A stretch of DNA of 63,809 nucleotides, taken from Collinsella aerofaciens. GTDB taxonomy: Bacteria > Actinomycetota > Coriobacteriia > Coriobacteriales > Coriobacteriaceae. Every line of letters begins with the position of its first letter. Within the stretch, counting starts at the first letter, position 1. Made by a program: the position numbers and the translations under genes. This document shows positions 17,469 through 26,305 of the stretch, one piece after another. The stretch is taken from NCBI GenBank assembly GCA_008668235.1, contig RQCP01000053.1:1-63809 (forward strand), given 5' to 3'. The notes under the pieces were generated by a model. It did no database searches. It worked only from the letters and a program-made list of their open reading frames with translations, and had not been told where the DNA came from.

Positions 17469-17832
17469 ACACGAGCCTAAACAACTGATATACATGATTG
17501 CGCGATTTTCAACCATTTATTTCGCCATGATTGCCTACTGGTTTCGGGTTTTATTAACGCTAAAACGTTTGACTAACCCAAGCGAAAACCCTGCTATCCT
17601 GCGGGTTGACGAAGACTGATATCTCACCTCGCCGATACATACTGTCTGGCGAATCATTTGTCAATGAATTCGGTGAACGGTAGTAAATACCGTTCAAGCG
17701 TATGTATGTATCGGTCGCCGAGCGCGGCACCTCAGTTGGGTTCGTCGGTAGGTAAGGTATATATCGTCCGCAAGTTGCGCGGGGGCACGTCTAGGTGCTC
17801 CCGAGTAAGATTCTCTATTGATAGGAGAAGAC
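17469..17832 (+). promoter_or_regulatory. Promoter and structured leader of the sialic-acid operon
   Basis: These 364 non-coding bases contain a candidate promoter, TTGACT at 17569-17574 with TGCTAT 17 bases later. A palindrome core AAAACGTTT (17562-17570) overlaps the -35. Downstream the RNA could fold into a nested structure: 17632-17642 is complementary to 17704-17714, and inside it GAACGGTA (17675-17682) pairs perfectly with TACCGTTC (17688-17695). The leader would be about 230 bases, unusually long, so control by a repressor and possibly by RNA structure is plausible. No known riboswitch class was recognised. Confidence 0.55.
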
Positions 17833-19446
17833 ATGGCCATCATCAACAAGGGTATGTCCAGGCGTTCGTTCCTCGGCCTCACCGGCAGCGTCGCTGCTGT
17901 CGCCGGCCTTGGTCTCACTGGCTGCGGTGGCAGCTCTAGCGACGAGGGTTCCGCTTCCGGCTCCACCGATTCCGCCAACCGTGGCGGCGGCGTGATCACC
18001 GCTGGTTCCGCTTACGCTCCGTCCAGCTTCGATCCCGCCAGCACCGGCTCCGCTGTGGGCCTGGGTGCTAACTGGCACGTCGTCGAGGGCCTCTACGGCA
18101 TCGATTACCACGACTACAGCACCTTCAACGAGCTCGCCACCGACGATCCCAAGTCTGTGGACGACACCACTTTCGAGGTCACCATCCGCAAGGGCGCCAA
18201 GTTCTCCGATGGCACCGAGGTCACCGCTGACGATGTCGTTGCCTCCTACACCGCTTGCGCCGCTTCCGCTACCTATGCTCCGTTCTTCCAGCCCTTCGAG
18301 TCCATCGAGGCCAAGGACGCCAGCACCGTGACGGTCAAGACTAAGGTCCCCAACTTCTCCCTGCTCAAGGATCGTCTGGCCATCGTCCGCGTTACCCCGG
18401 CCACCCAGACCGAGGAGGATCGCGCCAAGCAGCCGATCGGTTCCGGCCCCTGGATGTACGACTCTATCTCCGATACCGAGATCACCTTGGTTCCCAACCC
18501 CGAGTACAACGGTGAGTATGCTGCCGAGGATAAGAAGATCCAGTACAGCATCCTGACCGACCCCACCGCTCGCGTTACCGCTCAGCAGGAGGGCTCCACG
18601 CTCGTTATGGAGCTCGTTACCGCTGACGCCGTCGACCAGCTCGAGAGCGCCGGCTGCAAGATCGATAACGTTCAGGGTTTCGGCACCCGCTTCATCATGT
18701 TCAACGTCGCCAAGGAGCCTTGGAACAACGTCAAGGTCCGTCAGGCTGTCATGTATGCGCTCGACACCGAGAAGATGGTCAGCAACACCTTCGCCGGCCT
18801 TGCCACCGCTGCCAGCTGCTACCTGCCCAAGAGCTTCACCAACTATCATGAGGCTTCCACGGTGTACAAGACCGACGCCAAGAAGGCTAAGAAGCTCATC
18901 GAGGAGTCTGGCATCACCCCGGGTGCCATCACCCTGCGCACCACCGACAACGAGCAGATTAAGGGCATGGCCGCCCAGGTCAAGAACGACCTCGACGCTC
19001 TCGGCTTCGATGTGACCATCCAGACCGATACCTCGCCGGCCACTTACGCTGCCATCGACGGCGGCGAGGCCTACGATATCCTCCTTGCCCCTGGCGATCC
19101 TTCCTGCTTCGGCGCCGACCCCGACCTGCTGCTCAACTGGTGGTACGGCGACAACGTCTGGATGCAGACCCGTTGCCCGTGGAAGGAGTCCGCTGAGTGG
19201 CAGAAGCTCCACGGCCTCATGGACGAGGCTCTTGCCGCCGAGGGCGACGAGCAGCAGAAGAAGTGGAACGAGTGCTTCGACATCATTGCCGACAACGCCG
19301 TTCTGTACCCCGTTGTCCACGTCAAGACCGTCTCCGCTTCCTGGGACGATCCGTCCACTGCACCCAACGGCGAGGCCCTCGATGGCTTCAAGGGCATCGG
19401 CACGACGAGCATGTCCTTCAGGGGCGTTGCGACCGTCAAGGCGTAA
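17833..19446 (+). CDS. ABC transporter substrate-binding lipoprotein (SBP_bac_5 family)
   Basis: This captures a solute outside the cell for the ABC transporter encoded next. The 537-residue protein has a lipoprotein signal with a twin-arginine-like start (SRRSFLG), a hydrophobic stretch and the lipobox LTGC at about residue 33, then a Ser/Gly-rich linker and a peptide/nickel-binding-type fold (family 5). Context rather than sequence suggests the ligand: the operon continues with NanA-like, ROK kinase and NanE genes, and dipeptide-type transporters of sialic acid are known (SatABCD of Haemophilus ducreyi, related systems in Corynebacterium and Bifidobacterium). Codon use is strongly biased, typical of an abundant protein. 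Start at 17833 follows AGGAG. Confidence 0.88.
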   Translation: MAIINKGMSRRSFLGLTGSVAAVAGLGLTGCGGSSSDEGSASGSTDSANRGGGVITAGSAYAPSSFDPASTGSAVGLGANWHVVEGLYGIDYHDYSTFNELATDDPKSVDDTTFEVTIRKGAKFSDGTEVTADDVVASYTACAASATYAPFFQPFESIEAKDASTVTVKTKVPNFSLLKDRLAIVRVTPATQTEEDRAKQPIGSGPWMYDSISDTEITLVPNPEYNGEYAAEDKKIQYSILTDPTARVTAQQEGSTLVMELVTADAVDQLESAGCKIDNVQGFGTRFIMFNVAKEPWNNVKVRQAVMYALDTEKMVSNTFAGLATAASCYLPKSFTNYHEASTVYKTDAKKAKKLIEESGITPGAITLRTTDNEQIKGMAAQVKNDLDALGFDVTIQTDTSPATYAAIDGGEAYDILLAPGDPSCFGADPDLLLNWWYGDNVWMQTRCPWKESAEWQKLHGLMDEALAAEGDEQQKKWNECFDIIADNAVLYPVVHVKTVSASWDDPSTAPNGEALDGFKGIGTTSMSFRGVATVKA

Positions 19447-19508
19447 GACTCGCTTGAGTCTGTATGCAGGATGTCGGTCGTTGGGACCGTATCCTCATAG
19501 TTGAAACA

Positions 19509-19542
19509 AAGACCCGGGCGGCAACGATGTCGCTCGGGTCTT
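19509..19542 (+). terminator. Intercistronic hairpin after the binding-protein gene
   Basis: AAGACCCGGGCG and CGCTCGGGTCTT form a long stem followed by TTG rather than a T run. Such partial terminators commonly keep binding-protein expression above that of the permease. Confidence 0.6.
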
Positions 19543-19603
19543 GTAATGAGTATCCGTACTCATATACCAGTTGGTCCTACCGACAAAAGAAAGGGGAGAG
19601 AAC

Positions 19604-20560
19604 GTGAACAACTTGCTACGTTTGATTGGAAGGCGTCTTGTGGCGCTGCCGATCATGGCATTGGGCGTCACCGTCCTGGTGTTCTTCCTTATGTCGTTCT
19701 CCAAGACCGACCCCGCCTACACGGCGTTGGGTGACGGTGCCTCGCCCGAGGCGGTTGCCGAGTACCATGAGAAGTATGGTCTGGACGACCCCTGGCCCGT
19801 GCGCTACGTGCGCTATATGGGCGATCTGATCCATGGCGACATGGGCACCTATGGTGCTGCTCGCAACTCCGTTGCCAAGCGCATCTCCACGGCCCTGCCC
19901 GTCACGATGCAGCTGACCTTTATCGGTCTTGCTATCGGTGCGGTCGTTTCGTTTTTGCTCGGCGTCATCGCGGCACTGTATCGCGACAAATGGCCGGACC
20001 AAGTGATCCGCGTCTTTTCCATCGCCGGCTTGGCAACCCCGTCGTTCTGGCTTGCCGTTCTGTTGATCCTGCTGTTCTCTTCCTACCTTAAGGTGCTCCC
20101 GGCATCGGGTGCTCTGCCTCACTTCACCACGAATCCGGTTGGCTATCTGGGACGTATGATCATGCCCGCTATCGCCTTGGCATTTCCGCTGACGGGCCAG
20201 ATGACTCGTATCGTGCGTACCGCCATGGTCGAGGAGCTCGACAAGGATTATGTCCGTATGGCTCGCGGCGCCGGCGTTCCCGAGAAGGTCGTCGTCGGCA
20301 TCAACGTTCTTCGCAATGCGCTGATCACCCCGGTCACCACCCTCGGTCTTAAGATCGGTTACCTCATGGGCGGCGCCGTCGTCATCGAGGTTATCTTCAA
20401 CCTCCCCGGCATGGGCACCGCGATTCTGCAGGGCGTTCAGGGCAACGAGGCGAACCTGGTTCAGGGCGTCGTCATCGTCGTTGCTCTTGCCTTCATCATC
20501 ATCAACATCGTGGTTGACATGCTCTACCTGCTCATCAACCCGCGCATCAGGACGGTGTAG
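19604..20560 (+). CDS. ABC transporter permease, DppB type
   Basis: This is one of two membrane subunits of the first transporter. The 318-residue protein begins with LLRLIGRRLVALPIMALGVTVLVFFLM, as DppB/OppB proteins do, and shows about six hydrophobic helices. The cytoplasmic EAA-type loop that contacts the ATPase is present (VEELDKDYVRMARGAGVPEKVV). Translation is taken to start at the GTG at 19604, which has AAGGGGAG well placed upstream; the frame opens earlier without a ribosome site. The next gene starts three bases after its stop. The transported compound is inferred to be sialic acid from the operon. Confidence 0.92.
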   Translation: MNNLLRLIGRRLVALPIMALGVTVLVFFLMSFSKTDPAYTALGDGASPEAVAEYHEKYGLDDPWPVRYVRYMGDLIHGDMGTYGAARNSVAKRISTALPVTMQLTFIGLAIGAVVSFLLGVIAALYRDKWPDQVIRVFSIAGLATPSFWLAVLLILLFSSYLKVLPASGALPHFTTNPVGYLGRMIMPAIALAFPLTGQMTRIVRTAMVEELDKDYVRMARGAGVPEKVVVGINVLRNALITPVTTLGLKIGYLMGGAVVIEVIFNLPGMGTAILQGVQGNEANLVQGVVIVVALAFIIINIVVDMLYLLINPRIRTV

Positions 20561-20563
20561 ATT

Positions 20564-22579
20564 ATGGTAAAGATTCGAGAGAAGCAAACCGAGCAGCTCG
20601 AGAAGGCTGCCTCCAAGGGGCTCAAGCTCGGTGGCTGGAAGAAGATGACGCTGTCTTCTAAGATTGCAGCCGTCGTGCTGGTGCTGGTCGCCCTGACTGC
20701 GATTCTGGCGCCCCTTCTTGCCCCCTATAGCCCGGTCGAGATTTTTACGGCTCGCCAGGCTCCCGGCAACGGATTTATTTTCGGTACCGACGATAAGGGT
20801 CGCGACATTCTGTCGCGTATGCTCTACGGTGGTCGTTACTCGCTGATTATCGGCTTTGGCGCCACTGCCATGGCTCTGGTCTGCGGCTCGGTCGTTGGCG
20901 CCCTTGCAGCGGTTTCGCGCAAGGCCGTCTCCGAGACGATCATGCGTATCTTGGACATCATCATGTCCATCCCAGGCATCGCCCTCGCGGCCGTCTTCGT
21001 CTCCATCCTGGGCAACTCCGTGCCGTCGATCATCTTCGCCATCGGCTTTATGTACACTCCGCAGATTGCCCGTATCGTGCGCGCCAACATCGTGTCCGAG
21101 TACGGCGAGGACTATGTCCGCGCGGTCATCGTTTCCGGCGCCAAGGCTCCGTGGATTTTGATCAAGCATGTTCTGCGTAACTGCATCGCCCCGATCATGG
21201 TCTTCACCGTTACCCTGGTCGCCGACGCCATCATCTTCGAGGCCTCGCTGACCTTCATCGGCGCTGGTATCCAGGAGCCCACCGCTACCTGGGGCAACAT
21301 CCTCGCCGACGCCCGCGGCGGCGTGCTCGCCGGCCGTTGGTGGCAGGCGCTGTTCCCGGGCCTGGCCATCATGATCACCTGCCTGGCGCTCAACATCCTC
21401 TCCGAGGGCATTACCGACGCCATGGCCGCTGCTCCCTCTGCCGCCCTGGATCCGACCGATTCCTCCAAGCGTCGCGAGGCCGACCTGCTGGTCTCCGACC
21501 CCGTTCGCGCCTACAAGGAGCAGGCCCAGTCCCTCTCCGCTCGCCTTGGCGCCCTGCGCGATGTCGAGCTCAAGCGTGACGATCGCCATGTGCCCGACGA
21601 GTCTGTCGAACCGATTCTCTCGGTCCGTGACTTCTGCATTCAGTTTGAGCATCACGGTGATATCAACGTCGTCGACCATGTCAACTTTGACGTCCGTCCT
21701 GGTCAGACCATGGGCCTGGTGGGCGAGTCCGGTTGCGGTAAGTCCATCACCACGCTGGCCATCATGGGCCTGACCGATGAGGACGAGCATCTTTCCGGCG
21801 AGGTCCTCTGGGAGGGCCGTGACCTGCTCAAGATGAGCAAGAAGGAGTGGTTCGGCCTGCGCGGTACCGATATCGCTATGGTCTATCAGGACGCCCTGTC
21901 CTCGCTCAACCCCTCCATGCTCATCTCTGCCCAGATGAAGCAGCTCACCAAGCGCGGCGGAACCCGCAGCGCCGAGGAGCTCCTGGAGCTCGTCGGCCTC
22001 GATCCCAAGCGCACGCTCGAGAGCTATCCGCACGAGCTTTCCGGCGGCCAGCGTCAGCGTGTCCTGATCGCTATGGCCCTTACCCGCGACCCCAAGCTGG
22101 TCATCTGCGACGAGCCCACGACCGCTCTGGACGTTACCGTCCAGAAGCAGGTCATCAAGCTGCTCAACGATCTTCAGGCCAAGCTCGGCTTTGCCATGAT
22201 CTTCGTTTCGCACGACCTGGCGCTGGTCGCCGAGGTCGCCCATAACATCACGGTTATGTACGCCGGTCAAGTTATCGAGCAGGCACCCACCAAGGAGCTG
22301 CTCACTAACCCGATCCACGAGTACACCCGCGGTCTTCTGGGTTCCGTTCTGTCCATCGAGAGCGGTTCGGGCCGTCTGCACCAGGTGCCCGGCGCCGTTC
22401 CGAGCCCGCGCGATTTCCCCAAGGGCGATCGCTTCGCGCCCCGCTCGAGCCACCCGCGTATTGGCCTGGACACCCGTCCGGTCTTCAAGCGCGTGCCCGG
22501 CACCGAGCACTTCTATTCCGAGCTCCCCGACGAGGTGCTCAAGGCAAATGGTTTGACCCCTCACGCGGAGGTGATGTAG
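20564..22579 (+). CDS. Fused ABC permease (DppC type) and ATP-binding protein (DppD type)
   Basis: One polypeptide of 671 residues joins the second permease and the first ATPase, which are usually separate. Residues 1-290 are DppC-like: an N-terminal helix, FGTDDKGRDILSRMLYGGR, and the EAA loop GEDYVRAVIVSGAKAPWIL. A hydrophilic linker of about 60 residues follows, then an ABC ATPase with Walker A GESGCGKS (387-394), LSGGQRQR and CDEPTTALD. In OppD/DppD proteins the C-terminal region has a Cys-rich GC-x-F-x-x-RCP motif; here the corresponding stretch reads GDRFAPRSSHPRIG and has no cysteine. The reading frame is continuous, so the fusion is not a sequencing join. It is followed immediately by the second ATPase. 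Confidence 0.93.
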   Translation: MVKIREKQTEQLEKAASKGLKLGGWKKMTLSSKIAAVVLVLVALTAILAPLLAPYSPVEIFTARQAPGNGFIFGTDDKGRDILSRMLYGGRYSLIIGFGATAMALVCGSVVGALAAVSRKAVSETIMRILDIIMSIPGIALAAVFVSILGNSVPSIIFAIGFMYTPQIARIVRANIVSEYGEDYVRAVIVSGAKAPWILIKHVLRNCIAPIMVFTVTLVADAIIFEASLTFIGAGIQEPTATWGNILADARGGVLAGRWWQALFPGLAIMITCLALNILSEGITDAMAAAPSAALDPTDSSKRREADLLVSDPVRAYKEQAQSLSARLGALRDVELKRDDRHVPDESVEPILSVRDFCIQFEHHGDINVVDHVNFDVRPGQTMGLVGESGCGKSITTLAIMGLTDEDEHLSGEVLWEGRDLLKMSKKEWFGLRGTDIAMVYQDALSSLNPSMLISAQMKQLTKRGGTRSAEELLELVGLDPKRTLESYPHELSGGQRQRVLIAMALTRDPKLVICDEPTTALDVTVQKQVIKLLNDLQAKLGFAMIFVSHDLALVAEVAHNITVMYAGQVIEQAPTKELLTNPIHEYTRGLLGSVLSIESGSGRLHQVPGAVPSPRDFPKGDRFAPRSSHPRIGLDTRPVFKRVPGTEHFYSELPDEVLKANGLTPHAEVM

Positions 22580-23407
22580 ATGAGCGAGACCGCAGTAAAC
22601 GGCGTCGAGCCGATCATCTTCCTTGATGACGTCCACGTCACCTTTAGGACCCGTACCGGCTCGATTCTGCACCCCAACCTGGTTCACGCCGTCCAGGGTG
22701 TAACGATTAAGCTCATGCCCGGTCAGACGATTGGCATCGTCGGCGAGTCCGGTTGCGGTAAGTCCACCACCGCTAACGTCATGTGCGGCCTGCAGGCCCC
22801 CACGAGCGGCAAGGTCTACTTTAAGGGCAAGGACGTTACCAAACGTACCGCCGAGGACCGTCGCCACATGGGTCGCGTCATCTCGGTCGTGTTCCAGAAC
22901 CCGGCCACGGCGCTCAACCCCCGCATGGTCGTTCGCGAGCAGCTGCTCGACCCCATGCGCGTCCACAACCTGGGTACCGAGGCCGAGCAGGAGAAGCGCG
23001 TCAAGGAACTCTTGGAGCTCACCGGTCTGCCCAGCTCCGCTGCCGAGGTTCTTCCCGGCCAGCTTTCGGGCGGCCAGCGTCAGCGCGTCGCAATTGCCCG
23101 TGCCCTGTCGCTGAACCCCGATGCCATCATCGCCGACGAGCCCACCTCGGCTCTGGACGTTTCGGTCCGCGCGCAGATTCTGAACCTGCTGACCGACCTT
23201 AAGAAGGAGCTCGGCCTGGCCATGGTGTTCATCAGCCATGACATCCAGACGGTCCGCTATATCTCTGACGACATCATCGTTATGAATGGCGGCAAGATCG
23301 TCGAGCAGGGCGAGGCCAAGCAGGTCTTCCAGCACCCCCAGGACCCCTACACCAAGATGCTGCTCGGCGCTGCGCCGTCGCTGCTGCACCCCAAGCTCGG
23401 CGAGTAG
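22580..23407 (+). CDS. ABC transporter ATP-binding protein, DppF type, short
   Basis: The second ATPase of the first transporter. Its 275 residues cover a complete nucleotide-binding domain: Walker A GESGCGKS, LSGGQRQR, ADEPTSALD and the switch histidine in FISHDIQTV. It stops soon after the HPQDPYTKMLL segment, where DppF/OppF proteins normally continue for 50-70 residues with a cysteine-containing domain; the homologue at 40646-41674 is 342 residues and keeps it. The ATG follows the stop of the fusion gene directly. With the fusion protein it makes a transporter lacking both usual cysteine motifs. Confidence 0.93.
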   Translation: MSETAVNGVEPIIFLDDVHVTFRTRTGSILHPNLVHAVQGVTIKLMPGQTIGIVGESGCGKSTTANVMCGLQAPTSGKVYFKGKDVTKRTAEDRRHMGRVISVVFQNPATALNPRMVVREQLLDPMRVHNLGTEAEQEKRVKELLELTGLPSSAAEVLPGQLSGGQRQRVAIARALSLNPDAIIADEPTSALDVSVRAQILNLLTDLKKELGLAMVFISHDIQTVRYISDDIIVMNGGKIVEQGEAKQVFQHPQDPYTKMLLGAAPSLLHPKLGE

Positions 23408-23472
23408 CCTCGCTTTCCCTCCCGTGCGCCCGGCGCCCGTGCCGGGCGCCCCGCCGTTGCGATTTCGAAAGG

Positions 23473-24465
23473 GTGGGTTCACGAGCCCTGCCAAGTGCTC
23501 AGGAGCTACAACAGCAATTTGGTGAATATCGAGGCGCCATGCCCCGTCCATCAGATTTCGATCTCTTTTGGAAGGATCGCATGGCCGAGGCCGACGCCGT
23601 CGGGCTTGACTACGCGATCGAGACGGCATCGGGCACCGATGCCGCGACCTGCCAGCTTTTCGACCTCTGGTATACCGGCATGTGTGGCGCGCGCCTGCAT
23701 GCCAAGTACCTTAAACCCGTCTCGGGCGAGCCCGTGCCATTGGTACTTCAGTTCCATGGGTATCCGGGTGCAAGTCGCAGCTGGTTTGAGCAGGCGTCGT
23801 TTGCGGGCATGGGCATGGCACTCATCGCCCTCGACTGCCCCGGCCAAGGAGGTCCCTCCGAGGACATTGGTGGATTTGAGGGCACAACGGTTGCCGGTCA
23901 TATCGTCGCCGGTATCGACGGCGACCCGGCCAACCTCTACTATGTCCGCTTGCACCAAGATATTCGCATCCTGTGCCGCATCGTTCGCGAGCTCGAGGGC
24001 ATCGATCTTGCGCGTGTGTTTGTGAACGGCGCGTCGCAGGGCGGCGGTTTGGGCATTGCGACCTGTGCGCTTAACAGCGAGCTTATCAATCGCGCCGCCA
24101 TCCTCTATCCCTTCCTGTCAGATTTTCGCCTGGTTTGGGATCTGGACGCCGACGACATTGCCTACGAGGGTCTGCGCTATTGGTCGCGCTGGTTTGACGA
24201 GGACTCGACTCGTATTGACGAAGCCTATGCCAAGCTGGCGTACTTCGATTCCAAGAACTTTGCCCCTATGGTCAAATGCCCCGTGCTGTTTGGCACCGGC
24301 ACAGCCGATATCGTCTGTCCGCCAGCGACGCAGTTTGCGGTCTATAACAACCTGACCTGCGAAAAGCGTCATGAGTTCTTTGAAGGCTTTGGCCACGAGG
24401 AGATTCAGGATTTTGACGATTTGATCATTCCGTTTTTCTGCAAGGGAGGGGAGGCTCATGTCTAA
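23473..24465 (+). CDS. Acetyl-xylan-esterase-like carbohydrate esterase
   Basis: An alpha/beta hydrolase of the AXE1/cephalosporin-C deacetylase family, cytoplasmic by lack of a signal peptide. The 330-residue protein starts with the family's typical lead-in (LPSAQELQQQFGEYRG, RPSDFDLFW) and has the GASQGG nucleophile elbow (Ser188), Asp279 in GTADIVCPP and His308 in GFGHEEI, a full catalytic triad. Placed between a sialic-acid-type transporter and nan genes, it is a candidate for removing O-acetyl groups from imported sialic acids or other sugars; that is inference. The GTG at 23473 is a tentative start with GAAAGG immediately upstream. It overlaps the next gene by 8 bases. Confidence 0.87.
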   Translation: MGSRALPSAQELQQQFGEYRGAMPRPSDFDLFWKDRMAEADAVGLDYAIETASGTDAATCQLFDLWYTGMCGARLHAKYLKPVSGEPVPLVLQFHGYPGASRSWFEQASFAGMGMALIALDCPGQGGPSEDIGGFEGTTVAGHIVAGIDGDPANLYYVRLHQDIRILCRIVRELEGIDLARVFVNGASQGGGLGIATCALNSELINRAAILYPFLSDFRLVWDLDADDIAYEGLRYWSRWFDEDSTRIDEAYAKLAYFDSKNFAPMVKCPVLFGTGTADIVCPPATQFAVYNNLTCEKRHEFFEGFGHEEIQDFDDLIIPFFCKGGEAHV

Positions 24466-25309
24466 ATGCGAGAGCAATGTTGACGAGCTGATTGTCCCCG
24501 GGCTTGTGGGAATTCCTGGAACGCTTTCGTCAAGGCTCGCAGAATATCGGGACTGGCGCGGTGATGTCCAAGCAGATGTTTCTGATTTAGAGACATGCGC
24601 TTCGAATCTTGAGATTCAAGGCCTGGCCATTACGGCGATTGACTTTGTTAACCCCTGCGCCCGTTACTCGGAGCTCTCCTTTGAGCTCGGTGACGATGCG
24701 ATTCACGCTCGTTTGATCGAGCCTGTCGGTCGTGCCCGAGTATCTGAGCGCGTGCCGCTGTGCCTGATGTTCCACGACATCGATCGGCCTGTGCGCGGCT
24801 GGCATCACATGACGAGATTTACCGCCATGGGATATGCCGTCCTCGCGCTGGATGACCATGTCGCTGGTGCAGACGACCTGCAGCGGGGGATTGCTTCGCC
24901 CGCTTTTGTCAGGCGCGTCCGTTGGGGCTGCGCGTTGGCGAAGGTCGCGCGCAATCTTGATGGCGTGGACCCCGATCGCATTTTTGCGTGGGGCGAGGGC
25001 CTTGGCGGCGGTGTTGCGCTGGCGGTTTCCGCTCTGGACGAGCGGGGCCTTGCCTGCACGGCGGTTGCCAATCCAATCCCCGGTGGCCTCGAGGCTCTGT
25101 CTTCTCGGGTGCGCGGATCGGTGCTCATGGGCACATCACTTATGGACGCGGTGAGTGATCCCAAGGGCCAGTTTGCCGTATTCAACGGTCTTGAGTGCGA
25201 CCGAAGGCATATTGTCTATGCCAAATACGCTCATGAGCGCATCAATGCGTTCGAAAACGAAGTCGTCGACTTCTTTAACCAAACGTTCTACTCGTGTTCT
25301 TTGGCCTAG
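24458..25309 (+). CDS. Esterase paralogue lacking the nucleophile serine
   Basis: This 283-residue protein is collinear with the preceding esterase but diverged and shorter. The elbow GASQGGG of the neighbour is GEGLGGG here, so the catalytic serine is glycine (Gly181). The acid (Asp230, in SLMDAVSDP) and the histidine (His259, in YAHERI) align with the triad of the partner, and QFAVFNGLEC matches QFAVYNNLTC. Without the serine it should not act as an ordinary esterase. It could be a regulatory or structural partner, a heterodimer subunit, or a sugar-binding protein. The frame is intact and the gene overlaps its partner by 8 bases, so it is probably maintained by selection. Confidence 0.8.
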   Translation: MSKCESNVDELIVPGLVGIPGTLSSRLAEYRDWRGDVQADVSDLETCASNLEIQGLAITAIDFVNPCARYSELSFELGDDAIHARLIEPVGRARVSERVPLCLMFHDIDRPVRGWHHMTRFTAMGYAVLALDDHVAGADDLQRGIASPAFVRRVRWGCALAKVARNLDGVDPDRIFAWGEGLGGGVALAVSALDERGLACTAVANPIPGGLEALSSRVRGSVLMGTSLMDAVSDPKGQFAVFNGLECDRRHIVYAKYAHERINAFENEVVDFFNQTFYSCSLA

Positions 25310-25377
25310 ACGGCCTGGACACTGCCAACAAGAGTGGGCGGCATAGGGCCGCCCGCCAGACAACTAAGGAGATTCTT

Positions 25378-26298
25378 GTGGCAACTCAGAAATTCACCGG
25401 CGTTATCCCTCCCGTCGTTGTTCCCGATACCGAAGATCACCAGCTCGACGTTGCCTCCTTTGAGCGCAGCATCAACCGCATGATCGATGCCGGCGTCGAT
25501 GGCCTGTTCTTCTTGGGATCCTCGGGCGAGGTCGTCTTCTCCACCGACGAGCGCCGTCGCCAGATTATCTCCGAGGCCGTGCGCATCGTTGATCACCGCG
25601 TGCCTGTTCTGGTCGGCATCATCGACACCGAGACCGAGCGCATGATCGAGCACGGCAAGGTCGCCCAGGAGCTGGGCGCCGATGCCCTCGTCGCCACCTG
25701 CCCGTTCTATGCCCTGCAGGGCATGACCGAGGTCGAGGAGCACTTCCGCATCCTGCACGAGGAGCTCGACCTGCCCATCTTTGCCTATGACATTCCCGTC
25801 TGCGTTCACACCAAGCTTCCCTGGAAGCTCCTTGCCAAGCTCGGCGCCGAGGGCGTCCTTGCTGGCGTCAAAGACTCCTCGGGTGATGACATCTCGTTCC
25901 GCTACCTCGTTCAGGAGAACGAGAAGAACGGCCATCCGATGAGCATCCTCACCGGTCACGAGGTCGTCGTCGACGGCGCCTACCTCGGCGGCGCCGATGG
26001 CTCCGTCCCGGGTCTCGCCAACGTTGAGCCCGAGGGCTACGTGCGCCAGTGGAAGGCCGCTCAGGCCGGCGACTGGGCTACCGTCAAGGCCGAGCAGGAT
26101 CGCCTCAACGAGATTTCCCACATCTGGGATGTCACCTCGGGCGTCCAGGGCTATGCCGGTGGCGTCGGTGCCTTCAAGACCGCTATGAACCTCATGGGCA
26201 TCTTCGACAGCCCGACCATGCCGCGCCCGGTGAAGGCCATGACCGGCGAGAACGTCGAGGCTATTAAGAAGGTCCTCCAGGACAACGGTCTCCTGTAA
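25378..26298 (+). CDS. nanA: DapA/NanA-family aldolase, probable N-acetylneuraminate lyase
   Basis: A class I aldolase of the dihydrodipicolinate synthase/N-acetylneuraminate lyase family. In this operon it would split sialic acid into N-acetylmannosamine and pyruvate. The 306-residue protein has the substrate-carboxylate motif GSSGE, a tyrosine in FAYDIPV where the family has YN-[IV]P, and the Schiff-base lysine in AGVKDSSGD. Those motifs do not by themselves separate sialic acid lyase from other 2-keto-acid aldolases; the adjacent ROK kinase and NanE genes make NanA the best reading. Start is the GTG at 25378, preceded by AAGGAG. A long palindrome begins 8 bases after the stop. Confidence 0.8.
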   Translation: MATQKFTGVIPPVVVPDTEDHQLDVASFERSINRMIDAGVDGLFFLGSSGEVVFSTDERRRQIISEAVRIVDHRVPVLVGIIDTETERMIEHGKVAQELGADALVATCPFYALQGMTEVEEHFRILHEELDLPIFAYDIPVCVHTKLPWKLLAKLGAEGVLAGVKDSSGDDISFRYLVQENEKNGHPMSILTGHEVVVDGAYLGGADGSVPGLANVEPEGYVRQWKAAQAGDWATVKAEQDRLNEISHIWDVTSGVQGYAGGVGAFKTAMNLMGIFDSPTMPRPVKAMTGENVEAIKKVLQDNGLL

Positions 26299-26305
26299 AG
26301 CTTCC

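Noticed and set aside
19616..23629. A 1337-codon open frame on the minus strand
   Set aside because: It lies antisense to four well-identified transporter genes with strong codon bias, which removes stop codons from the opposite strand. Its translation has no recognisable domains and is rich in residues produced by reverse-complemented codons.
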